DNA of 64,000 nt, from positions 35,077,703 to 35,141,702 of the forward strand of contig CP154954.1 in NCBI GenBank assembly GCA_039621445.1, read 5' to 3'. Below the pieces are notes generated by a model, which was not told the DNA's origin, did no database searches, and saw only the letters and a list, made by a program, of their open reading frames with translations. This document shows positions 26,963 through 36,025 of this stretch, piece by piece (the stretch's first letter is position 1; each line of letters begins with the position of its first letter). Both the position numbers and the translations under genes were made by a program. This DNA comes from Euglena gracilis. Its lineage: Eukaryota; Euglenida; Euglenophyceae; Euglenales.

Positions 26963-27245
26963 AGCCTAGGGGAGGGTAACCAGGCCTTTTCCTAAACCCC
27001 CCCCACTGCCGGAAGGGACGCCAAGCCGGACTCCCCCCTCCAACCACCCCCAAAAAGGAGGGCCTTCGGTCCCCGGGAAAAAAATCCTACGTGGGAAGAG
27101 GAGTATCCCGAACCTACCCCTCTCCCCAGAGCCCATCGCGCCTACCCCCCACCCCGCCGGTACCCCCTCACGGACCCCCGGGAGTGAAGGCTGGGCAAAA
27201 ACAACATCGTTCAGGAAACTGGTAGCAGAGGTGCAGGGGAAGAGA

Positions 27246-27311
27246 GGAAGGTGCAGCGGCCGGTCCGCCAACTCTCCCCTTCCTCGGCCTTGCCTCCGGC
27301 TGCCGGGCCTG
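27246..27311 (-). repeat. 66-bp recurring inverted sequence, minus copy
   Basis: GGAAGGTGCAGCGGCCGG to GCTGCCGGGCCTG is the exact reverse complement of 29,214-29,279 and identical to 29,914-29,979. A shortened plus-orientation copy (28 bp, one mismatch) forms the left edge of module copy 1 at 26,581-26,608. The copies therefore alternate plus, minus, plus, minus across the block. Confidence 0.9.
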
Positions 27312-27372
27312 CCCCCTGCCCACACCCCATGGGGAAATGGAAAAGGCCTGGCGTCAACCTGGGATTTTCTCC

Positions 27373-27489
27373 ATGGTGGTCGTGTTCCAGCTCATCTTTC
27401 TGTTCCTTCCCCTCGCCTTCGACGCTCAGGACAGGCGGCTGGCAGCGCGCGCGCAGGAGCTGAGCTGTCGTCGTGAGGAGATGCGGTGA
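27373..27489 (+). pseudogene. Possible N-terminal fragment of a membrane or secreted protein (38 codons)
   Basis: The frame opens with ATG in the context CTCCATGG, a good Kozak-like match. It encodes a hydrophobic start MVVVFQLIFLFLPLAF resembling a signal peptide or signal anchor, then a charged Arg/Glu-rich helix-like segment (DAQDRRLAARAQELS, then REEMR), and stops at TGA. A hydrophobic start followed by a coiled-coil-like charged stretch is the general design of N-termini in the ITPRIP/ITPRIPL family of vertebrates. That resemblance is only structural and I could not confirm it. No continuation of the protein is evident downstream, so if real it is a truncated 5' exon or relic. It lies immediately after module copy 1, in GC-rich sequence. 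Confidence 0.25.
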
Positions 27490-27840
27490 CGTCGGCGGCA
27501 GCTGGCTCACCCCCTACTGACCTGATGGATACCGTGGAGGCTCTCACCCACCAACCCAACCTCTTACTGGTGTGCCACCCCTCCCCTCTCTTCCCCAACC
27601 AAGGCTGAGCCACGGTGAGCCCGGCCGAGGCCGAGCCAGGAGAAGGGAGACCGGAGAGAGCCCAGAGAGGAGAGAGAGATGAGAGGAGAGGAGAGCGACG
27701 AAGCACGGGGGCGAAAGCTCCGGGGAGAGGCGAGCAAACAAGGAGAGGAAAGGAGAAAGAAAGGGGACCCAAGGGGGGAAACCCAACCGACCCCGGGGGC
27801 AAAGGGGGCCCAGAGGGGACCCAGGGAAGACCAAAGGACG
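27490..27840. other. GC-rich, purine-rich lead-in to the minisatellite
   Basis: No supported gene is seen. A CRE-like TGACGTC lies at its left edge (27,487-27,493). From about 27,618 to 27,800 the plus strand becomes strongly purine-rich with GAGAG and AGGAGA runs, then passes into the G-run minisatellite. CpG dinucleotides are frequent compared with the satellites, so the stretch looks like CpG-island DNA. Long open frames cross it on both strands only because stop codons are rare in such composition. Confidence 0.6.
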
Positions 27841-28941
27841 GCGCCGAAAAGCGGCCCAGGGGGGGCCGCCCAGACCCCAGGGGGGGGGGGCGCCGAAAAG
27901 CGCCCAGGGGGGCCGCCCAAGACCCCAGGGGGGGGGGGCGCCGAAAAGCGGCCCAGGGGGGCCGCCCAAGACCACCCGGGGGGGGGGGGCGCCGAAAAGC
28001 GGCCCAGGGGGGGCCGCCCAGACCCCACGGTGGGGGGGGGGAGGCGCCGAAAAAGCGGCCCAGGGGGGCCGCCCAGACCACCCAGGGGGGGGGGGGGGCC
28101 GAAAAAAAGGCACAGGGGGGCCGCCCAGACCCCAGGGGGGGGGGGGGGGCGCCGAAAAGCGGCCCAGGGGGGCCGCCCAGACCCCCGGGGGGGGGGGGGG
28201 GGCGCCGAAAAGCGGCCCAGGGGGGCCGCCCAGACCCCAGGGAGGGGGGGCGCCGAAAAGCGGCCCAGGGGGGCCGCCCAAGACCACAGGGGGCGGCCAC
28301 GCACGGCCCAGGGGGGCCGGCAAAAAAAAAAAAAAGCGGCCAGGGGGCCGCGCCCACACCCTGGGGGGGGGGGAACCCCAGAGCGGCCCAGGGGGGGCCG
28401 CCCAGACCCCAGGGGGGGGGGCGCCGAAAAGCGGGCCAGGGGGCCGCCCAGACCCCAGGGGGGCGGGGCGCCGAAGAGCGGCCCAGGGGGGCCGCCCAGA
28501 CCCCGGGGGGGGGGGGAGGCGCCGAAAAAGCGGCCCAGGGGGCCCGCCCACACCCCCGGGGGGGGGGGGCGCCGAAAAAAAGGCCCAGGGGGGCCGCCCA
28601 GACCCCAGAGGGGGGGAGCGGCGAAAAAAAGGCCCAGGGGGGGCCGCCCAGACCCCAGGGGGGGGGGGAGGCGCCGAAAAGCGGCCCAGGGGGGCCGCCC
28701 AGACCCCAAGGGGGGGAGGGCGCCGAAGAACAGCCCAGGGGGGCCGCCCAGACCCCGGGGGGGGGGGCGCCGAAAAGCGGCCCAGGGGGGCCGCCCAGAC
28801 CCCAAGGGCGGGGGGGCGCCGAAAAGCGGCCCAGGGGGGGCCGCCCAAGACCCACCCGGGGGGGGGGGGGCACGCACGGCCCAGGGGGGCCGGCAAAAAA
28901 AAAAAGCGGCCAGGGGGACCGCCAGCCCCAAAGGGGGGGGG
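27841..28941 (+). repeat. G-run minisatellite, about 21 units of roughly 48-57 bp
   Basis: Each unit contains GCGCCGAAAAGCGGCCCAGG, then a G run, CCGCCCAGACCCC and a second G run of variable length (up to about 15). Length differences come mostly from the G and A runs. Two variant units with CACGCACGGCCC followed by A runs, near 28,301 and 28,871, lie about 570 bp apart and suggest an internal higher-order duplication. Open frames of 466-549 codons exist in five frames through this tract; they encode monotonous Pro/Gly/Arg repeats and reflect lack of stop codons. The plus strand has many closely spaced G runs able to form G-quadruplexes. Confidence 0.92.
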
Positions 28942-29213
28942 CAACCGAACCCAGACAAGACCACCCACCAAGGAGAGCCAAGGAGAGCCAAAGCCCGAGC
29001 CCAGCCAATTCCTGAGGCCAGCCCGCAAGGCCGGACGACGTCAGCAGCGACGCTCACCGAACGCCTGCGGAGCACGGCCAGGGATTGGCTGGCGTCCACC
29101 CCCACCCGGACCACAGGAGCCCGCCCGCAGCCGGCACGCCAGGCAGCGGCGCAACGAAGGACCGGGGAGCCCCGGCCAGGCTCCTGTGGCAGGGGGGCGA
29201 GAGAGGCAGCGGC
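28942..29213. promoter_or_regulatory. GC-rich segment with CCAAT-like and CRE-like motifs
   Basis: Between the minisatellite and the 66-bp sequence lies unique GC-rich DNA. It holds CCAAT at 29,005-29,009, its reverse ATTGG at 29,084-29,088 and GACGTCA at 29,037-29,043, matching 7 of 8 bases of a CRE. With the CRE-like site at 27,487 it could be part of a CpG-island promoter relic. No transcription start or gene can be assigned; motif presence alone is weak evidence. Confidence 0.3.
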
Positions 29214-29279
29214 CAGGCCCGGCAGCCGGAGGCAAGGCCGAGGAAGGGGAGAGTTGGCGGACCGGCCGCTGCACCTTCC
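29214..29279 (+). repeat. 66-bp recurring inverted sequence, plus copy
   Basis: This is the exact reverse complement of 27,246-27,311 and of 29,914-29,979. It straddles the left boundary of module copy 2 (29,252). Paired with 29,914-29,979 it encloses 29,214-29,979 with 66-bp perfect terminal inverted repeats; paired with 27,246-27,311 it encloses the GC-rich core instead. I find no target-site duplication outside either pair. Confidence 0.9.
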
Positions 29280-30032
29280 ATTGCCACTACTACAGCCTGC
29301 TGTTGTATATAGCGAACCACTGCGCTAATTCAGCATCAAAATAGCGCAAACCGCACCTCTAACTGTTGTGTTTTTCACTGCAGGCTCCCTCTTTCTTACC
29401 TATGGTTTCAATTCAAGATTGTGCCTGCTGAATCAAGACCAAGGTCAAATTATATCAATTTTCAAGGATTTCAAGGGAATTCAAGGAAAGGCACTGGATC
29501 CAAGAAAGTGCAAAAGTTCAAGAAAATCAAAATCCCAAGGGCGGAGCAAGCAAAAGATTACAAAAAAGATTGGATATCTGCTGGCGCAGGAGAGCAGTAC
29601 AAGCCAAAAAGGTGTTGGTGCTGGGGTATCTGAAGCCTAGGGGAGGGTAACCAGGCCTTTTCCTAAACCCCCCCCACTGCCGGAAGGGACGCCAAGCCGG
29701 ACTCCCCCCTCCAACCCCAAAAAAGGAGGGCCTTCGGTCCCCGGGAAAAAAATCCTACGTGGGAAGAGGAGTATCCCGAACCTACCCCTCTCCCCAGAGC
29801 CCATCGCGCCTACCCCCCACCCCGCCGGTACCCCCTCACGGACCCCCGGGAGTGAAGGCTGGGCAAAAACAACATCGTTCAGGAAACTGGTAGCAGAGGT
29901 GCAGGGGAAGAGAGGAAGGTGCAGCGGCCGGTCCGCCAACTCTCCCCTTCCTCGGCCTTGCCTCCGGCTGCCGGGCCTGCCCCCTGCCCACACCCCATGG
30001 GGAAATGGAAAAGGCCTGGCGTCAACCTGGGA
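29252..30032 (+). repeat. 781-bp direct-repeat module, copy 2
   Basis: This is the second copy of 26,581-27,364. It keeps the TATA-like box (29,306-29,311), the splice-acceptor-like CAG (29,381-29,383), the short basic open frame (29,421-29,633) and the C-rich tail. A 3-bp shortening lies in the CCAACC run near 29,715. Homology stops at CAACCTGGGA; a short CCTACCCCCC linker then joins satellite at CATGGTAACC. Copy 1 also has CCATGG just past its end, so short shared sequence may have guided the join. Confidence 0.85.
29914..29979 (-). repeat. 66-bp recurring inverted sequence, second minus copy
   Basis: It is identical to 27,246-27,311, as expected from the module duplication, and the exact reverse complement of 29,214-29,279. 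It forms the right arm of a potential 766-bp foldback unit covering most of module copy 2. Confidence 0.9.
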
Positions 30033-31344
30033 CCTACCCCCCATGGTAACCTGGGCTGAACTTGTAAATGTCCCCCGGAATGGTCGAATGCACCCATCTA
30101 AATCTGCTCATTTCTTGCAACCAACCTTTCGGCTGCATGTTTTTCTTACCATTAAAACACGACAATCATGAAACCAACGGGTCCCTTGACTTTGGAGGCC
30201 TCCTGTAACCCCATTCGGTTACTCGGAGTAAGGCCCAATTTGGTCAATTTTTACATGGTAACCTGGGCTAACCTGGTAAATGTCCCCCGGAATGGTCGAA
30301 TGCACCTATCTAAATGTGCTCATTTCTTGCAACCAACCTTCCGGCTGCATGTTTTTCTTACCATTAAACCACGACAATCATGAAACCAACGGGTCCCCTG
30401 ACTTTGGAGGCCTCCTGGAACACCCATTCGGTTACTCGGAGTAAGGCCCAATTTGGTCCATTTTTACATGGTAACCTGGGCTGACCTGGTAAATGTCCCC
30501 CGGAATGGTCGAATGCACCCATCTAAATGTGCTTATTTCTTGCAACCAACCTTTCGGCTGCATGTTTTTCTTACCATTAAACTACGACAATCATGAAACC
30601 AACGGGTCCCCTGACTTTGGAGGCCTCCTGGAACACCCATTCGGTTACTCGGAGTAAGGCCCAATTTGGTCCATTTTTACATGGTAACCTGGGCTGACCT
30701 GGTAAATGTCCCCCGGAATGGTCGAATGCACCCATCTAAATCTGCTCATTTCTTGCAACCAACCTTTCGGCTGCATGTTTTTCTTACCATTAAACCACGA
30801 CAATCATGAAACCAACGGGGCCCCTGACTTTGGAGGCCTCCTGGAACACCCATTCGGTTACCCGGAGTAAGGCCCAATTTGGTCCATTTTTACGTGGTAA
30901 CCTGGGCTGACCTGGTAAATGTCCCCCGGAATGGTCGAATGCACCCATCTAAATGTGCTCATTTCTTGCAACCAACGTTCCCGCTGCATGTTTTTCTTAC
31001 CATTAAACCACGACAATCATGAAACCAACGGGTCCCCTGACTTTGGAGGCCTCCTGGAACACCCATTCGGTTACTCGGAGTAAGGCCCAATTTGGTCCAT
31101 TTTTACATGGTAACCTGGGCTGACCTGGTAAATGTCCCCCGGAATGGTCGAATGCACCCATCTAAATGTGCTCATTTCTTGCAACCAACCTTCCGGCTGC
31201 ATGTTTTTCTTACCATTAAACCACGACAATCATGAAACCAACGGGTCCCCTGACTTTGGAGGCCTCCTGGAACACCCATTCGGTTACTCGGAGTAAGGCC
31301 CAATTTGGTCCATTTTTAAATGGTAACCTGGGCTGACCTGGTAA

Positions 31345-33250
31345 ATGTCCCCCGGAATGGTCGAATGCACCCATCTAAATGTGCTCATTTCTTGCAACCA
31401 ACGTTCCCGCTGCATGTTTTTATTACCATTAAACCACGACAATCATGAAACCAACGGGTCCCCTGACGATTGGAGGCCTGCTGGAACACCCATTCGGTTA
31501 CTCGGAGTAAGGCCCAATTTGGTCCATTTTTACATGGTAACCTGGGCTGACCTGGTAAATGTCCCCCGGAATGGTCGAATGCACCCATCTAAATCTGCTC
31601 ATTTCTTGCAACCCAGCTTTCGGCTGCATGTTTTTCTTACCATTAAACCACGAAAATCATGAAACCAACGGGTCCCCTGACTTTGGAGGCCTCCTGGAAC
31701 ACCCATTCGGTTACTCGGAGTAAGGCCCAATTTTTTGGTTCACATTTACATGGTAACCTGGGCTGACCTGGTAAATGTCCCCCGGAATGGTCGAATGCAG
31801 CCATCTAAATCTGCTCATTCCTTTCAACCAACCTTCCCGCTGCATGTTTTTCTTGCCATTAAACCACGACAATCATGAAACCAACGGGTCCCCTGACTTT
31901 GGAGGCCTCCTGGAACACCCATTCGGTTACTCGGAGTAAGGCCCAATTTGGTCCATTTTTACATGGTAACCTGGGCTGACCTGGTAAATGTCCCCCGGAA
32001 TGGTCGAATGCACCCATCTAAATCTGCTCATTTCTTGCAACCAACCTTTCGGCTGCATGTTTTTCTTACCATTAAACCACGACAATCATGAAACCAACGG
32101 GTCCCCTGACTTTGGAGGCCTCCTGGAACACCCATTCGGTTACCCGGAGTAAGGCCCAATTTGGTCCATTTTTACGTGGTAACCTGGGCTGACCTGGTAA
32201 ACGTCCCCCGGAATGGTCGAATGCACCCATTTAAATGTGCTCATTTCTTGCAACCAACCTTCCGGCTGCATGTTTTTCTTAATATTAAACCACGACAATC
32301 ATGAAACCAACGGGTCCCCTGACTTTGGAGGCCTACTGGAACACCCATTCGGTTACTCGGAGTAAGGCCCAATTTGGTCCATTTTTACGTGGTAACCTGG
32401 GCTGACCTGGTAAATGTCCCCCGGAATGGTCGAATGCACCCATCTAAATGTGCTCATTTCTTGCAACCAACGTTCCCGCTGCATGTTTTTCTTACCATTA
32501 AACCAAGACAATCATGAAACCAACGGGTCCCCTGACTTTGGAGGCCTCCTGGAACACCCATTCGGTTACTCGGAGTAAGGCCCAATTTGGTCCATTTTTA
32601 CATGGTAACCTGGGCTGACCTGGTAAATGTCCCCCGGAATGGTCGAATGCACCCATTTAAATGTGCTCATTTCTTGCAACCAACCTTCCGGCTGCATGTT
32701 TTTCTTACCATTAAACCACGACAATCATGAAACCAACGGGTCCCCTGACTTTGGAGGCCTCCTGGAACACCCATTCGGTTACTCGGAGTAAGGCCCAATT
32801 TGGTCCATTTTTACATGGTAACCTGGGCTGACCTGGTAAATGTCCCCCGGAATGGTCGAATGCACCCATCTAAATGTGCTCATTTCTTGCAACCAACGTT
32901 CCCGCTGCATGTTTTTATTACCATTAAACCACGACAATCATGAAACCAACGGGTCCCCTGACGATTGGAGGCCTGCTGGAACACCCATTCGGTTACTCGG
33001 AGTAAGGCCCAATTTGGTCCATTTTTACATGGTAACCTGGGCTGACCTGGTAAATGTCCCCCGGAATGGTCGAATGCACCCATCTAAATCTGCTCATTTC
33101 TTGCAACCCAGCTTTCGGCTGCATGTTTTTCTTACCATTAAACCACGAAAATCATGAAACCAACGGGTCCCCTGACTTTGGAGGCCTCCTGGAACACCCA
33201 TTCGGTTACTCGGAGTAAGGCCCAATTTTTTGGTTCACATTTACATGGTA
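31345..33250 (+). repeat. Seven-monomer higher-order repeat (1,495-bp period)
   Basis: The rare variants CCTGACGATTGGAGG at 31,462, CCCAGCTTTCGG near 31,611 and AATTTTTTGGTTCAC near 31,729 recur in the same order exactly 1,495 bp later (32,957 onward). 1,495 is seven monomers plus 4 bp. A related TTTTTTG variant appears again at about 34,080 and 35,149, four and nine monomers on, showing later reshuffling. Confidence 0.8.
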
Positions 33251-34079
33251 ACCTGGGCTGACCTGGTAAATGTCCCCCGGAATGGTCGAATGCAGCCATC
33301 TAAATCTGCTCATTTCTTTCAACCAACCTTCCCGCTGCATGTTTTTCTTGCCATTAAACCACGACAATCATGAAACCAACGGGTCCCCTGACTTTGGAGG
33401 CCTCCTGGAACACCCATTCGGTTACTCGGAGTAAGGCCCAATTTGGTCCATTTTTACATGGTAACCTGGGCTGACCTGGTAAATGTCCCCCGCAATGGTC
33501 GAATGCACCCATCTAAATCTGCTCATTTCTTGCAACCAACCTTTCGGCTGCATGTTTTTCTTACCATTAAACCACGACAATCATGCAACCAACGGGGCCC
33601 CTGACTTTGGAGGCCTCCTGGAACACCCATTCGGTTACCCGGAGTAAGGCCCAATTTGGTCCATTTTTACGTGGTAACCTGGGCTGACCTGGTAAATGTC
33701 CCCCGGAATGGTCGAATGCACCCATCTAAATGTGCTCATTTCTTGCAACCAACCTTCCGGCTGCATGTTTTTCTTACCATTAAACCACGACAATCATGAA
33801 ACCAACGGGTCCCCTGACTTTGGAGGCCTACTGGAACACCCATTCGGTTACTCGGAGTAAGGCCCAATTTGGTCCATTTTTACATGGTAACCTGGGCTGA
33901 CCTGGTAAATGTCCCCCGGAATGGTCGAATGCACCCATCTAAATGTGCTCATTTCTTGCAACCAACGTTCCCGCTGCATGTTTTTATTACCATTAAACCA
34001 CGAAAATCATGAAACCAACGGGTCCCCTGACTTTGGAGGCCTCCTGGAACACCCATTCGGTTACTCGAAGTAAGGCCGA

Positions 34080-36025
34080 TTTTTTGTTCCACTTTTACAT
34101 GGTAACCTGGGCTGACCTGGTAAATGTCCCCCGGAATGGTCGAATGCACCCATCTAAATCTGCTCATTTCTTTCAACCAACCTTCCCGCTGCATGTTTTT
34201 CTTGCCATTAAACCACGACAATCATGAAACCAACGGGTCCCCTGACTTTGGAGGCCTCCTGGAACACCCATTCGGTTACTCGGAGTAAGGCCCAATTTGG
34301 TCCATTTTTACATGGTAACCTGGGCTGACCTGGTAAATGTCCCCCGCAATGGTCGAATGCACCCATCTAAATGTGCTCATTTCTTGCATCCAACCTTTCG
34401 GCTGCATGTTTTTCTTACCATTAAATCACGACAATCATGAAACCAACGGGGCCACTGACTTTGGAGGCCTCCTGGAACACCCATTCGGTAACTCGGAGTA
34501 CGGCCCAATTTGGTCCATTTTTACATGGTAACCTGGGCTGACCTGGTAAATGTCCCCCGGAATGGTCGAGTGCACCCATCTAAATGTGCTCATTTCTTGC
34601 AACCAACCTTCCGGCTGCATGTTTTTCTTACCATTAAACCACGACAATCATGAAACCAACGGGTCCCCTGACTTTGGAGGCCTCCTGGAACACCCATTCG
34701 GTTACTCGGAGTAAGGCCCAATTTGGTCCATTTTTACGTGGTAACCTGGGCTGACCTGGTAAATGTCCCCCGGAATGGTCGAATGCACCCATCTAAATCT
34801 GCTCATTTCTTGCAACCAACCTTTCGGCTGCATGTTTTTCTTACCATTAAACTACGACAATCATGAAACCAACGGGTCCCCTGACTTTGGAGGCCTCCTG
34901 GAACACCCATTCGGTTACTCGGAGTACGGCACAATTTGGTCCATTTTTACATGGTAACCTGGGCTGACCTGGTAAATGTCCCCCGGAATGGTCGAATGCA
35001 CCCATCTAAATCTGCTCATTTCTTGCAACCAACCATCCGGCTGCATGTTTTTATTACCATTAAACCACGACAATCATGAAACCAACGGGTCCCCTGACTT
35101 TGGAGGCCTCCTGGAACACCCATTCGGTTACTCGGAGTAAGGCCCAATTTTTTGGTTCACATTTACATGGTAACCTGGGCTGACCTGGTAAATGTCCCCC
35201 GGAATGGTCGAATGCAGCCATCTAAATCTGCTCATTTCTTTCAACCAACCTTCCCGCTGCATGTTTTTCTTGCCATTAAACCACGACAATCATGAAACCA
35301 ACGGGTCCCCTGACTTTGGAGGCCTCCTGGAACACCCATTCGGTTACTCGGAGTAAGGCCCAATTTGGTCCATTTTTACATGGTAACCTGGGCTGACCTG
35401 GTAAATGTCACCCGCAATGGTCGAATGCACCCATCTAAATGTGCTCATTTCTTGCAACCAACCTTTCGGCTGCATGTTTTTCTTACCATTAAATCACGAC
35501 AATCATGAAACCAACGGGGCCCCTGACTTTGGAGGCCTCCTGGAACACCCATTCGGTAACTCGGAGTACGGCCCAATTTGGTCAATTTTTACATGGTAAC
35601 CTGGGCTGACCTGGTAAATGTCCCCCGGAATGGTCGAATGCACCCATCTAAATGTGCTCATTTCTTGCAACCAACCTTCCGGCTGCATGTTTTTCTTACC
35701 ATTAAACCACGACAATCATGAAACCAACGGGTCCCCTGACTTTGGAGGCCTCCTGGAACACCCATTCGGTTACCCGGAGTAAGGCCCAATTTGGTCCATT
35801 TTTACGTGGTAACCTGGGCTGACCTGGTAAATGTCCCCCGGAATGGTCGAATGCACCCATCTAAATCTGCTCATTTCTTGCAACCAACCTTCCGGCTGCA
35901 TGTTTTTCTTACCATTAAACTACGACAATCATGAAACCAACGGGTCCCCTGACTTTGGAGGCCTCCTGGAACACCCATTCGGTTACTCGGAGTACGGCAC
36001 AATTTGGTCCATTTTTACATGGTAA
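34080..36025 (+). repeat. Five-monomer higher-order repeat (1,068-bp period)
   Basis: Monomers at 34,337-34,957 are repeated in order at 35,405-36,025, with shared CCCGCAATGGTC, ACGGGGCC, GGAGTACGGCC and GTACGGCACAATT variants. The offset is 1,068 bp, five monomers plus 3 bp. Confidence 0.75.

Larger units (their letters stand above)
26581..27364 (+). repeat. 784-bp direct-repeat module, copy 1
   Basis: The module runs from AGTTGGCGGACC to CAACCTGGGA and matches 29,252-30,032 with about seven substitutions and one 3-bp length difference, roughly 99% identity by eye. In order it holds a TATA-like box, a pyrimidine tract ending CACTGCAG, a basic short open frame, a C-rich stretch, and part of a 66-bp sequence that recurs in inverted orientation. 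Its left edge is cut directly against satellite. The two modules flank a GC-rich core, an arrangement reminiscent of long terminal repeats, but I see no TG...CA ends, primer-binding site or AATAAA signal. A segmental duplication explains it equally well. Confidence 0.85.

Noticed and set aside
27392-29328. Proline/glycine/arginine-rich open frames of 466-549 codons in the GC-rich core
   Set aside because: Five overlapping frames on both strands are open at once because the G- and C-run minisatellite lacks stop codons, and G-run length changes shift the frame between units.
26581-30032. A complete LTR retrotransposon or endogenous retrovirus
   Set aside because: Direct repeats flank a core, but no TG...CA termini, primer-binding site, polypurine tract, target duplication, or gag/pol-like protein is visible; the core is GC-rich minisatellite.
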